The position numbers and the translations under genes were made by a program. A stretch of DNA of 38,477 bases from a virus, in IMG/VR virus record IMGVR_UViG_3300042306_000889, positions 1 through 38,477 of that record; one strand, written 5' to 3'. The notes below the pieces were generated by a model that saw only the letters and a list, made by a program, of their open reading frames with translations, had not been told where the DNA came from and searched no databases. This document shows, piece by piece, positions 1 to 5,633 of this stretch (within the stretch, counting starts at the first letter, position 1; each line of letters starts with the position of its first letter).

Positions 1-90
1 TTATCCGAAGCCACTCCAGATGAGATGTTTAACATTGAATTAGGCTTACTTAATGAGGGAGCCTTATTCAGTACCCCCGAATCTGACTAA
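1..90 (+). CDS. 3' end of an unidentified gene
   Basis: An open frame runs from the first base to a TAA at 88-90 and gives 29 residues ending FSTPESD. The start lies outside the window. The frame ends just before promoter box P1 (93-114), as other genes in this arm end just before their neighbour's promoter. No family can be named from this fragment. Confidence 0.6.
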   Translation, partial: LSEATPDEMFNIELGLLNEGALFSTPESD

Positions 91-92
91 TT

Positions 93-114
93 TGTCAGAC
101 CCCTCTGCTACAAT
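93..114 (+). promoter_or_regulatory. Promoter P1, TGTCAG-N10-TACAAT
   Basis: TGTCAG is at 93-98 and TACAAT at 109-114, with an extended -10 TG at 106-107. It lies 30 bp upstream of the ATG at 144. The ribosome site CGAAAGG follows at 129-135. One of twelve copies with exactly 10 bp between box and -10. Confidence 0.85.
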
Positions 115-143
115 ACTCTAAACAACTACGAAAGGGAAAACCT

Positions 144-347
144 ATGTATCAAATAACTGTCGCCTATGACGGCAAGCCTATCCACTTCAATAAGAACTAT
201 GCAGACGCCTTAGAAGCGTTCACCGCATTTCTTTCATTTGTTGATTGGGGCTGGGCTAACGAATACTCAACTGTAAATCTTATGACGCCAACTGGCAAAA
301 TGTATACCAAAAATTTCTATCGTACAGGATTGGTCGTATCAAAATGA
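144..347 (+). CDS. Small phage protein, 67 aa, unknown function
   Basis: The start is set by promoter P1 and the CGAAAGG ribosome site just upstream. The protein begins MYQITVAYDGK and contains an aromatic, compact FVDWGWANEYSTVNL stretch at about residues 32-46. There is no signal peptide or membrane segment. I recall similar sequences as small actinophage proteins of unknown function. Its TGA overlaps the ATG of the next gene (ATGA), so the two are probably translationally coupled in one early operon. Confidence 0.8.
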   Translation: MYQITVAYDGKPIHFNKNYADALEAFTAFLSFVDWGWANEYSTVNLMTPTGKMYTKNFYRTGLVVSK

Positions 348-538
348 TGACTCGTAAAGATTATGTCGCAACCGCAGAAATTCTAAAGTATGCAAGCAAC
401 AAAACGCACCCCGCTTTATTTTCTAAAATGGTAAATGATTTTGCAGAAATGTTTGCAAAAGATAATCCGCGTTTTGATGTTGTAAAATTTCACGAAGCAA
501 GCAACTACACAACTGTATTTGGAAAGGTAGAAAAATGA
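344..538 (+). CDS. Small phage protein, 64 aa, unknown function
   Basis: The start overlaps the stop of the preceding gene. There are two consecutive ATG codons (344 and 347), so the N-terminus is MMTRKDY or MTRKDY. The protein is predicted to be mainly helical, with no Cys motif and no membrane segment. It is the second gene of the P1 operon. Function unknown. Confidence 0.78.
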   Translation: MMTRKDYVATAEILKYASNKTHPALFSKMVNDFAEMFAKDNPRFDVVKFHEASNYTTVFGKVEK

Positions 539-678
539 TTTTGCAAATGTCAGCAATTTATTGCGAGGAATGTAATGACTCTGCTTTTATTGTAGAGCAT
601 GAGGACATGATAGAAATTTCTGCGTGTGAATGTTCACAAGAATTACAAGAGATAGCGGAGTGGATAAATGAGCCTTAA
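535..678 (+). CDS. Small Cys-rich protein, 47 aa
   Basis: The ATG at 535 overlaps the stop of the preceding gene (ATGA) and the frame stays open for 48 codons. The sequence carries two close Cys pairs, YCEEC near residue 9 and CEC near residue 31, which could hold one zinc ion. The rest is acidic. Third gene of the P1 operon. It was found by reading the overlap, as it is very short; function unknown. Confidence 0.65.
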   Translation: MILQMSAIYCEECNDSAFIVEHEDMIEISACECSQELQEIAEWINEP

Positions 679-787
679 AGAAAAAGTAAAACGCATTCAG
701 GAATTGCGTCGCAGTAATGCGGCGCAACCTGTTCGCAATAAAAAAAAATACACACGCAAGCGCAAGCATAAAAATTCAAAGTATTGA
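668..787 (+). CDS. Very basic 39-aa protein
   Basis: The ATG at 668 lies inside the end of the preceding gene and the frame ends at TGA 785-787. The product is strongly basic, with Lys/Arg runs such as NKKKYTRKRKHKN in its second half, so it could bind nucleic acid. No fold is recognisable. Last gene of the P1 operon; the repeat element R1 begins 12 bp later. Confidence 0.6.
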   Translation: MSLKEKVKRIQELRRSNAAQPVRNKKKYTRKRKHKNSKY

Positions 788-798
788 ATATTTATGCA

Positions 799-865
799 GC
801 CCGCAATAGTGCGGGGTTATCCACAGGGTTACGGGGCTTATCCACAACCCCTGGAATTTTGTGAT
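799..865 (+). repeat. Intergenic repeat R1 (TTACG-20-CCCTGG)
   Basis: R1 starts with a GCCCGCAA hairpin (CCCGC/GCGGG) and then has TTACG at 829 and CCCTGGAATTTT from 849, a start-to-start distance of 20 bp. The same order and distance recur in R2-R5 and R7. This copy also contains two TTATCCACA boxes and leads into a Crp-like site at 860-875. Confidence 0.75.
817..846 (+). promoter_or_regulatory. Two perfect DnaA-box sequences
   Basis: TTATCCACA occurs at 817-825 and again at 838-846, same strand, 21 bp apart (about two helical turns). Both match the bacterial DnaA-box consensus exactly. They lie inside repeat R1. A role in replication is inference. Confidence 0.6.
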
Positions 866-875
866 CATTCTCACA
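860..875. promoter_or_regulatory. Crp/GlxR-like site, TGTGA-N6-TCACA
   Basis: A perfect 10/10 match to the Crp consensus. Its centre is about 70 bp upstream of the predicted start of promoter P2. Confidence 0.65.
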
Positions 876-908
876 AAAGCTGCGACACGCCGAGGATGGA
901 TTAGATAA

Positions 909-930
909 TGTCAGTGCCATCCGCTATAAT
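909..930 (+). promoter_or_regulatory. Promoter P2, TGTCAG-N10-TATAAT
   Basis: TGTCAG at 909-914 and TATAAT at 925-930. A weak -35-like TAGATA lies at 902-907. A CAACAACGAAAGG leader (941-953) precedes the ATG at 960. Confidence 0.87.
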
Positions 931-959
931 ACTCTTATACCAACAACGAAAGGCAAAAA

Positions 960-1166
960 ATGACAACAATCGAACATGTACTACGCTTCGTAACTGAAGT
1001 AGATGAAACTAATCCAACAGGTGCTCGCTTATTGGCACTTGATAAGGCAGACCAAATTGCTATGCTAGAAGGAATGCTAAAAGAACTTATTGCACCAACA
1101 CTACAACCTGCACTAGATGAAATTAATGCAGGTGGCTCATGGGCAATTCTAAAGGTGGCTAACTAA
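960..1166 (+). CDS. Small phage protein, 68 aa, unknown function
   Basis: The start is fixed by promoter P2 and its CGAAAGG ribosome site. The product is acidic and predicted to be mostly helical (MTTIEHVLRFVTEVDE...), with no Cys motif or membrane segment. Its stop overlaps the next ATG by one base (TAATG), so the two genes form a coupled pair. I do not recognise a family. Confidence 0.78.
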   Translation: MTTIEHVLRFVTEVDETNPTGARLLALDKADQIAMLEGMLKELIAPTLQPALDEINAGGSWAILKVAN

Positions 1167-1435
1167 TGGGATACACAACAGCATTAGCATTAGAAGAAGA
1201 ATTGTCATTAGAGGCAGGACTTGCTTATCACTTGCAGGGTAATCATTACCCACCCGTTCCCGTATCAATGGTGCAACCTTGCATCGAGGCTATTGATGCA
1301 TTCTATGATGAGGAGTATAGTCGAGAGATTAATCTTCCAGAAGGTATCACTTGGCGTGGGCAGACTTCATGCCCAGCGTCTGCAATCGTAGATGCTCACC
1401 ACTTAGAGGCGTGGCTTCCAGAATACGAGGACTAG
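1166..1435 (+). CDS. Conserved small phage protein, 89 aa
   Basis: Coupled to the preceding gene by a TAATG overlap. The protein has a distinctive YHLQGNHYPPVP stretch at about residues 21-32, followed by a Cys and an acidic helix. I recall this stretch from other phage proteins of unknown function. It is soluble, with no signal peptide. It ends before a hairpin that overlaps the next Crp-like site. Confidence 0.8.
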   Translation: MGYTTALALEEELSLEAGLAYHLQGNHYPPVPVSMVQPCIEAIDAFYDEEYSREINLPEGITWRGQTSCPASAIVDAHHLEAWLPEYED

Positions 1436-1443
1436 GGATCAAA

Positions 1444-1475
1444 ACCAGGCGTGTGAGATTAATCACACGCTTGGT
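1444..1475 (+). terminator. Hairpin overlapping a Crp-like site
   Basis: A 13-bp stem (one G-U pair) with loop GATTAA follows the gene at 1166-1435. It lacks a T tract, so factor-independent termination is not certain. The stem contains TGTGA-N6-TCACA at 1452-1467, so the palindrome may exist mainly for protein binding. Confidence 0.5.
1452..1467. promoter_or_regulatory. Crp/GlxR-like site, TGTGA-N6-TCACA
   Basis: A perfect 10/10 match with flanks that extend the palindrome (GCG...CGC). Its centre lies about 74 bp upstream of the predicted start of P3. Confidence 0.65.
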
Positions 1476-1505
1476 ATCTCAAATAGTAAGATAGGGCTTG
1501 ATAAA

Positions 1506-1527
1506 TGTCAGACCCCAATGCTACAAT
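1506..1527 (+). promoter_or_regulatory. Promoter P3, TGTCAG-N10-TACAAT
   Basis: TGTCAG at 1506-1511 and TACAAT at 1522-1527 with an extended -10 TG. A -35-like TTGATA lies at 1498-1503 (18-bp spacer). The ribosome site is AAAAGAGG before the ATG at 1556. Confidence 0.84.
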
Positions 1528-1555
1528 ACTAACCTAACAAAGAAAAGAGGCAAAA

Positions 1556-1738
1556 ATGACAATCAACGACAAGTTGTATCAGGTTGGAGATTTATTCACA
1601 ACCCTAAAGTCAAAAAAGACAGGTGTGATTAAAGAAATCCACCCACAAACATCTGGCTCGGTGCGTGTGCTATTGGAAATGCCCAACAAGGAAACTCGTT
1701 GGACTTCCGTATCTGCTCAAACACTACTAGGCGTATAA
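1556..1738 (+). CDS. Conserved small phage protein, 60 aa
   Basis: A single-gene unit between promoters P3 and P4. The sequence looks like a small beta-barrel (GDLFTTLKSKKTGVIKEI, then VRVLLEMP and RWTSVS), as in SH3-like or KOW-like folds; this fold guess is inference from the pattern of alternating hydrophobic residues. No Cys motif or membrane segment. Function unknown. Confidence 0.78.
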   Translation: MTINDKLYQVGDLFTTLKSKKTGVIKEIHPQTSGSVRVLLEMPNKETRWTSVSAQTLLGV

Positions 1739-1763
1739 TCTAAAGGCAGGGGGGTCGCAGATT

Positions 1764-1785
1764 TGTCAGACCCCCCTGCTATAAT
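1764..1785 (+). promoter_or_regulatory. Promoter P4, TGTCAG-N10-TATAAT
   Basis: TGTCAG at 1764-1769 and TATAAT at 1780-1785, extended TG at 1777-1778. CCAACGAAAGG precedes the ATG at 1822. Confidence 0.87.
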
Positions 1786-1821
1786 ACTCATAACACAAAC
1801 CAACCAACGAAAGGTAACACA

Positions 1822-2238
1822 ATGTCAAGAGCAATCACAGTAAAGGTGGCAACACCAAAGGTAATCAAGGCTTTGGAAACAAAGTTAGCAACAATCAAGA
1901 AGGACTATGCAGAGCAAGGTGCAAACGAGGCTAAGTATGAAAAGGCTCGTAAGGCTTGGCAGAAAGAACTTCAGGACTATGCAATCGCAAACATCAAGAA
2001 GTCAGAGAACCTTCGCACCTCTTATCGTTCTTGGAATAACACACTCAACATTGACTTTGATTTGACAGTATCCGAAAAGGATTTGCCAAAAGAGCCTGAG
2101 CGTGATTATACAGTTATGCACCAGCACTCATACAATGAAATTGTAGAGGACATCACAAATGCTCTCACAATTCTCAAGATGACAGATGAGGAAACAGTAA
2201 ATGCTTCTACTATGAAGCAAATTGCTCGTTATCTCTAA
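1822..2238 (+). CDS. Helical phage protein, 138 aa
   Basis: Start set by P4 and its ribosome site. The N-terminal 75 residues are charged and helical (LETKLATIKKDYAEQG and on), probably a coiled coil; the C-terminal half has a HQHSYNEIVEDITNAL helix. No known domain is recognisable. It is the only gene between P4 and the structured leader at 2246-2314, through which its transcript may continue into the next gene. Confidence 0.78.
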   Translation: MSRAITVKVATPKVIKALETKLATIKKDYAEQGANEAKYEKARKAWQKELQDYAIANIKKSENLRTSYRSWNNTLNIDFDLTVSEKDLPKEPERDYTVMHQHSYNEIVEDITNALTILKMTDEETVNASTMKQIARYL

Positions 2239-2245
2239 ATAATTT

Positions 2246-2314
2246 GGGGGGCAGAACTAAAGTCCTGAACCCAAACGACCTGAGTAAGTCGCCAAACTGC
2301 TCTCCCTTCGGGGA
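2246..2314 (+). ncRNA. Possible structured leader RNA
   Basis: The 99-bp spacer before the gene at 2338 has no TGTCAG promoter but can fold. An outer helix pairs GCAG (2251-2254) with CTGC (2297-2300), an inner hairpin pairs CGAC (2276-2279) with GTCG (2288-2291), and a UUCG-capped hairpin TCCC-TTCG-GGGA lies at 2303-2314. It does not match a riboswitch class I can name. Confidence 0.3.
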
Positions 2315-2337
2315 CAACTACTAACAAAGGCAACAAG

Positions 2338-2592
2338 ATGAAAAATCGTTTTCGTGTAGAAATCTATGACGCAAACAAAATGAATGATGTAACAATTTAT
2401 TCAGAGCAAGGTGTAGACAAAGAATATTTAACTGAGTTGGCTTTTTCAAACCGAAGTAATTTCTTTGGTGATGTACGTGCTTATGTATACGATACATTAA
2501 AGAAGACAAAGACAACCGCTCTTTATCTGCCGTCCGAAGTTATTAACTTCAATCGAAAGAATCAATTGACTAGGGATGAGCTGGGTCTGTAA
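2338..2592 (+). CDS. Small phage protein, 84 aa, unknown function
   Basis: The ATG follows the ribosome site AAAGG (2325-2330 area) but, unlike its neighbours, no TGTCAG promoter. It is probably expressed by read-through from P4. The protein is mixed alpha/beta (RFRVEIYDANKMNDVTIYSEQG), with no Cys pair or membrane segment. I recall similar small proteins in other phages, without function. Confidence 0.75.
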   Translation: MKNRFRVEIYDANKMNDVTIYSEQGVDKEYLTELAFSNRSNFFGDVRAYVYDTLKKTKTTALYLPSEVINFNRKNQLTRDELGL

Positions 2593-2602
2593 GGATCCAG
2601 CA

Positions 2603-2622
2603 CCAGGCGCACATGTGCCTGG
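2603..2622 (+). terminator. Hairpin after 2338-2592
   Basis: CCAGGC (2603-2608) pairs with GCCTGG (2617-2622). No T tract follows, and the 3' arm merges with repeat R2, so termination is only possible. Confidence 0.4.
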
Positions 2623-2689
2623 CCCGCAAAGCTAAGGGGTTATCCACAGCGTTACGACTGCCTGTGGATATCCCTGGAATTTTGTGATA
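2622..2689 (+). repeat. Intergenic repeat R2 (TTACGAC-20-CCCTGG)
   Basis: GCCCGCAA at 2622-2629, TTACGAC at 2652-2658 and CCCTGGAATTTT from 2672, again 20 bp apart. TTACGAC sits in the loop of a 9-bp inverted repeat TATCCACAG/CTGTGGATA. The 5' arm is part of a perfect DnaA box (2640-2648). Confidence 0.75.
2640..2670. promoter_or_regulatory. Inverted pair of DnaA-like boxes
   Basis: TTATCCACA at 2640-2648 is a perfect DnaA box. The opposite arm (2663-2671) reads ATATCCACA on the minus strand, 8 of 9 matches. The conserved TTACGAC of R2 lies between them. Confidence 0.5.
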
Positions 2690-2698
2690 TTTGTCACA
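2683..2698. promoter_or_regulatory. Crp/GlxR-like site, TGTGA-N6-TCACA
   Basis: A perfect 10/10 match. Its centre is about 74 bp upstream of the predicted start of P6. Confidence 0.65.
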
Positions 2699-2729
2699 TG
2701 GATCAATTCGGACATATTGTAACTATCTA

Positions 2730-2758
2730 TTGATAATGTCAGTGGCACCTGTTATACT
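2730..2758 (+). promoter_or_regulatory. Promoter P6, TTGATA / TGTCAG-N10-TATACT
   Basis: TGTCAG at 2737-2742, TATACT at 2753-2758, extended TG at 2750-2751. It also has a -35-like TTGATA at 2730-2735 with a 17-bp spacer. CGAAAGG at 2773-2779 precedes the ATG at 2790. Confidence 0.85.
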
Positions 2759-2789
2759 TACAACTAATCAAACGAAAGGTAATAAATAT

Positions 2790-3797
2790 ATGGCTCACAA
2801 TCTCGAAACCGAAAACGGCGAAGTTGCATTTGCATTGCGTGGCGCTCCTGCGTGGCACAATCTTGCAAATCGTATTTTCACAAAGGATGAGGAAGTTACA
2901 ACTAGCCTAATGCTTGAAGAAGCAAAGTTGGCAAATTGGAATGTTCGCCTCTCTCCACTAACCGACCACATCTCAGAATCTTGGAATGATGTATCTAATG
3001 CATCTCTCGTGATTCGTGATAACCCATTCAATGGCGGAACTGATGTTCTTGCAACTGTTGGTAAGCGTTACAAGCCAGTGCAGAATGAAGAACTATTTGC
3101 ATTCGCTGATGCAATTCACGATGCCAATGCTGACTGCCGTTGGGAATCTGCTGGTTCTCTTAAGAAGGGCAAAGTTGTATTCGGCACTGTCGATATTCCT
3201 CGCACAATGGTTCTTGACCCACAAGGCGCTAATGATGCGACAAAGTTATATCTAATCGTATGGACATCACACGATGGTTCTGTTGCCGTTCAAGCAGCGG
3301 TTACCCCTGTTCGTGTTGTGTGCCAAAATACATTGAATCTTGCAATGCGTAATGCAAAGCAATCTTTCAAGATTCGCCACACGCAATCTGTTGAAGGTCG
3401 CATTCAAGTTGCTCGTGAAACTCTTGGGCTTGCTCTTGGGTATTTCGATGAATTTGAGAAAGAAGCACAAGCGATGTTTAATCAAGCAATCACTGATGCA
3501 GAATTCTCAAAGTTGATTCAGACAATCTATCCAAAGCCTGACAAGGATGCGGCTAAGGTTGCGCTAACTAAGTGGGAAAATAAGGTTGTCTTGCTTGATG
3601 AACTTTATCATAACTCACCAACGAATGCTAATATCAAGGGAACAAAGTGGGGTGCATTTAATGCACTTACTGAGCGCCTTGACTACTATCGTTCAGGTCG
3701 CGGAAATTCAGAAACACTTATGGCTGGTGCATCTGGTTTTGACCCACTCTTAACCGCAGAAAAAAATAAAATTAAGAAATTAATTTCTGCGTTTTAA
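2790..3797 (+). CDS. DUF932 phage/plasmid-like protein
   Basis: A 335-aa protein of the DUF932 family (phage/plasmid-like protein TIGR03299). This is shown by the N-terminal LRGAPAWHNL block (residues 17-26), a central YKPVQNEELF and VRVVCQNTLNLA. The family is common in large phages and plasmids, but no activity is agreed. I chose ATG 2790 because it follows P6 and the CGAAAGG site; an in-frame ATG at 2691 lies upstream of the promoter. It is the largest gene of the left arm and forms its own transcription unit, ending before tRNA-Asp. Confidence 0.88.
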   Translation: MAHNLETENGEVAFALRGAPAWHNLANRIFTKDEEVTTSLMLEEAKLANWNVRLSPLTDHISESWNDVSNASLVIRDNPFNGGTDVLATVGKRYKPVQNEELFAFADAIHDANADCRWESAGSLKKGKVVFGTVDIPRTMVLDPQGANDATKLYLIVWTSHDGSVAVQAAVTPVRVVCQNTLNLAMRNAKQSFKIRHTQSVEGRIQVARETLGLALGYFDEFEKEAQAMFNQAITDAEFSKLIQTIYPKPDKDAAKVALTKWENKVVLLDELYHNSPTNANIKGTKWGAFNALTERLDYYRSGRGNSETLMAGASGFDPLLTAEKNKIKKLISAF

Positions 3798-3808
3798 TAA
3801 AATAATCC

Positions 3809-3831
3809 TGAGCATGATTTAAAACTGCTCA
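3809..3831 (+). terminator. Hairpin between DUF932 gene and tRNA-Asp
   Basis: TGAGCA (3809-3814) pairs with TGCTCA (3826-3831), loop 11 nt. No T tract. It could be a terminator or a processing signal before the tRNA. Confidence 0.35.
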
Positions 3832-3837
3832 CCACTA

Positions 3838-3914
3838 GGTCCGTTAGCTCAGTTGGTTAGAGCGCTACCCTGTCACGGTAGAGGTCACGAGTTCAAGTCT
3901 CGTACGGATCGCCA
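3838..3914 (+). tRNA. tRNA-Asp (GUC)
   Basis: A full cloverleaf: acceptor GGTCCGT/ACGGATC, D arm GCTC/GAGC, anticodon stem CTACC/GGTAG around loop CTGTCAC (anticodon GTC), T arm ACGAG/CTCGT. Discriminator G73 is followed by an encoded CCA at 3912-3914. It is the only tRNA on the plus strand and lies directly before repeat R3. Confidence 0.95.
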
Positions 3915-3917
3915 GGC

Positions 3918-3981
3918 GCCCGCAATGCTAAGGGGCGCAAAAGTGTGTTACGACTCACAAAGATTTTCCCTGGAATTTATT
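3918..3981 (+). repeat. Intergenic repeat R3 (TTACGAC-20-CCCTGG)
   Basis: GCCCGCAA at 3918-3925 within a GCGCC/GGCGC hairpin, TTACGAC at 3948-3954, CCCTGGAATTTA from 3968 (20 bp). Its 5' edge lies 4 bp after the tRNA-Asp CCA end. Confidence 0.75.
3944..3959. promoter_or_regulatory. Crp/GlxR-like site, TGTGT-N6-TCACA
   Basis: A 9/10 match whose spacer is the TTACGAC core of repeat R3. Its centre is about 63 bp upstream of the predicted start of P7. Confidence 0.5.
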
Positions 3982-3986
3982 GTAAA

Positions 3987-4008
3987 TGTCAGTGGGGTCG
4001 TGTACAAT
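3987..4008 (+). promoter_or_regulatory. Promoter P7, TGTCAG-N10-TACAAT
   Basis: TGTCAG at 3987-3992 and TACAAT at 4003-4008. ACAACGAAAGG follows before the ATG at 4038. Confidence 0.86.
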
Positions 4009-4037
4009 ACTCTATATACAACAACGAAAGGTATAAA

Positions 4038-4463
4038 ATGTCATCACGAACTAAAGGCTACATGGGAACACTAGTAGACGGCAAGAAGCTTGCCACAATT
4101 GCAAATGGTATATATAACTTACAATACAGTTCAGACTTTTCTGAATGCACAGTAGACAATCTGCTATTTATTGAACTTGAAGAGAAGAATGTATTTGGGG
4201 ATCCTAAATATGCTCTCGTATGTTCTGAAGGAGTAGGCTGGGAACAAGATACATATGGTTGCCTAGAGGTACCTACAAACATCGGGCCTATGGGTCTATG
4301 GAATGGCCGTGTCTTTATCTCAGTAGATACTGTTAAGTCTTGCTTAACTGATCAGACTGAGGATATATCAGATTACATTAGAGTTTTTGGTGATCGTCTA
4401 GATAGAAACTGTAGCCTGTGGCAATCAAAAATGTCAGTGGTCCCTGCTACAATAGCGCTATGA
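4038..4463 (+). CDS. Phage protein, 141 aa, unknown function
   Basis: Start set by P7 and CGAAAGG; the frame is open further upstream but only through the promoter and repeat R3. The protein has three Cys spread out (about residues 37, 62 and 76), and no membrane segment. Its last ten codons (MSVVPATIAL) are promoter P8 read as protein. The TGA overlaps the ATG of the next gene. Confidence 0.75.
   Translation: MSSRTKGYMGTLVDGKKLATIANGIYNLQYSSDFSECTVDNLLFIELEEKNVFGDPKYALVCSEGVGWEQDTYGCLEVPTNIGPMGLWNGRVFISVDTVKSCLTDQTEDISDYIRVFGDRLDRNCSLWQSKMSVVPATIAL
4432..4453 (+). promoter_or_regulatory. Promoter P8 inside a gene end, leaderless
   Basis: TGTCAG at 4432-4437 and TACAAT at 4448-4453 with extended TG. 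The ATG at 4460 begins 6 nt after the -10, so the transcript would start at or next to the A of the start codon, without a ribosome site. Confidence 0.75.
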
Positions 4464-5083
4464 CCAACTATCAGAAGTATACCTGGGTGTGCACGGGCGA
4501 CTGTGACGCACTAATCGAATATACAATTAAAGATGGATATGGATGGCCTGCAGGTGTGATGGACCTCACATGCCGTTGTAATTCAAATTGCACATTATTG
4601 TCAGTGGAAGATGCTACAATACCTTATACAGATTCACCCCTACCAACGAAAGAAGATAAAATGGAAACAACAACACCACAGGTAATGACACTTGATTGGA
4701 TTGAGAACGATGTAGTTACCAACAAGACATATACTGAATCAGATGTTCGTCACATGGTGTGGCAACTTAAGAATCTTACAACAAAGCAGAACGAGTGGTT
4801 CAAGAAGGAATCACAACTTCGTACATTTATTCACGACAACTTTGAAGACTCAGAGGACCAAGAGTCTTTGACTGCTATTGCAGAAATGTTTGACATTCCT
4901 TTAACTAAGGAGATTGAATATACTGCATGGGTTCGTGTAGACATGACAATCGAAGTTGAAATCGGCGGAGATATGGATGCCATTGAAGACTTTATCTCAT
5001 CTAATCTAACTGTTGATTCATATGACTCTATGATTCAGGTTAATAATCATGAGATTGATAGAGTAGAAGAAGGTGCCTACTAA
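4460..5083 (+). CDS. Zinc-ribbon domain joined in frame to a second gene
   Basis: From ATG 4460 the frame runs 207 aa. Residues 11-44 carry five Cys (C11, C15, C38, C40, C44: CTGDC and CRCNSNC), a likely zinc-binding mini-domain that I recall as a separate small protein in other freshwater phages. Residues 45-67 are encoded by promoter P9 and its leader. From residue 68 the frame continues into the METTTPQV protein, which has its own promoter and start at 4661. So the zinc unit has no stop of its own; either a fusion is made from P8, or the stop was lost. Confidence 0.6.
   Translation: MTNYQKYTWVCTGDCDALIEYTIKDGYGWPAGVMDLTCRCNSNCTLLSVEDATIPYTDSPLPTKEDKMETTTPQVMTLDWIENDVVTNKTYTESDVRHMVWQLKNLTTKQNEWFKKESQLRTFIHDNFEDSEDQESLTAIAEMFDIPLTKEIEYTAWVRVDMTIEVEIGGDMDAIEDFISSNLTVDSYDSMIQVNNHEIDRVEEGAY
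4599..4620 (+). promoter_or_regulatory. Promoter P9 inside the zinc-ribbon frame
   Basis: TGTCAG at 4599-4604 and TACAAT at 4615-4620, extended TG at 4612-4613. CCAACGAAAG precedes the internal ATG at 4661. Confidence 0.8.
4661..5083 (+). CDS. Acidic phage protein, 140 aa (internal start)
   Basis: Promoter P9 and an ACGAAAG ribosome site point to ATG 4661, in the same frame as the longer product above. The 140-aa protein has a helical first half (YTESDVRHMVWQLKNL) and a C-terminal mixed domain (YTAWVRVDMTIEVEIGG). Function unknown. Its TAA overlaps the next ATG (TAATG). I regard this as the main product of the frame. Confidence 0.75.
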   Translation: METTTPQVMTLDWIENDVVTNKTYTESDVRHMVWQLKNLTTKQNEWFKKESQLRTFIHDNFEDSEDQESLTAIAEMFDIPLTKEIEYTAWVRVDMTIEVEIGGDMDAIEDFISSNLTVDSYDSMIQVNNHEIDRVEEGAY

Positions 5084-5286
5084 TGTACTTTGAACTTACC
5101 GCTCCTGATAGGCTCTCTCTTGAGAGGGCCTATTGGGATGCACAAATCACAGGGCTTGACCCTGAATTTATTCCACCGTTGACATTCAACATCGGAACTG
5201 GTAGTATTGAGAAAGTAAGTCGCATTCGTGACAAGTACAATCTAACTGAAAGTTACTGGTCAGAAAAAGAAGCGACAGGATATTAG
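5083..5286 (+). CDS. Small phage protein, 67 aa
   Basis: Coupled to the preceding gene by TAATG. It begins MYFELTAPDRLSLERAYWDAQ and is soluble, without Cys. It has no promoter of its own and belongs to the P9 operon. Family not recognised. Confidence 0.75.
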   Translation: MYFELTAPDRLSLERAYWDAQITGLDPEFIPPLTFNIGTGSIEKVSRIRDKYNLTESYWSEKEATGY

Positions 5287-5294
5287 GAGAGAAC

Positions 5295-5441
5295 ATGTCA
5301 GATTATAAAGATGGTTGGGACGACGGGTATAAGTTTGCTCGTGAAGAAATCATGGAGAAGTTGTCAGAGATTGATATCAATGACATTGACTCATGGATTC
5401 TTGACCGTCTTTCCGAAATGATTGAAGGAGGCTCGCTATGA
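5295..5441 (+). CDS. Acidic 48-aa protein
   Basis: ATG 5295 follows a good ribosome site (AGGAGAG at 5285-5291) and the TGA at 5439-5441 overlaps the next ATG. The peptide is acidic and helical (DYKDGWDDGYKFAREE). Member of the P9 operon; function unknown. Confidence 0.7.
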   Translation: MSDYKDGWDDGYKFAREEIMEKLSEIDINDIDSWILDRLSEMIEGGSL

Positions 5442-5632
5442 ATGAATGGATCGGTTGCGATAAATGTAATTCAGTAGTACCTGCAATGTATTTAGTTAAG
5501 ATGGTCAGCGGCGAGCTTGCTTTCTGTGGTCATCATTTTAACAAGTTTAAGCCAGGCCTTGACAAGGTCTCGTATGAAGTGATAGAATTGAATAAGGCAG
5601 AAGTAATACCTCAACTAGAAACGGCGGAATAA
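5438..5632 (+). CDS. Small zinc-finger protein (DUF7455-like)
   Basis: 64 aa with a CDKC pair at residues 7-10 and FCGHH near residues 29-33, the pattern of small actinobacterial zinc proteins such as DUF7455 (C-x2-C, then L-x-FCxHH). Metal binding is likely; partner unknown. Translationally coupled to the preceding gene (ATGA), ribosome site GAAGGAGG upstream. Confidence 0.75.
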   Translation: MNEWIGCDKCNSVVPAMYLVKMVSGELAFCGHHFNKFKPGLDKVSYEVIELNKAEVIPQLETAE

Positions 5633-5633
5633 A

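Noticed and set aside
3945-4037. Longer start for the gene at 4038
   Set aside because: The extra 31 codons run through repeat R3 and promoter P7, and the CGAAAGG site points to ATG 4038.
4599-4620. The Cys-rich frame as a pseudogene with lost stop only
   Set aside because: The promoter, ribosome site and ATG of the second gene are intact and the frame is clean, so I report it as nested genes and not as a broken one.
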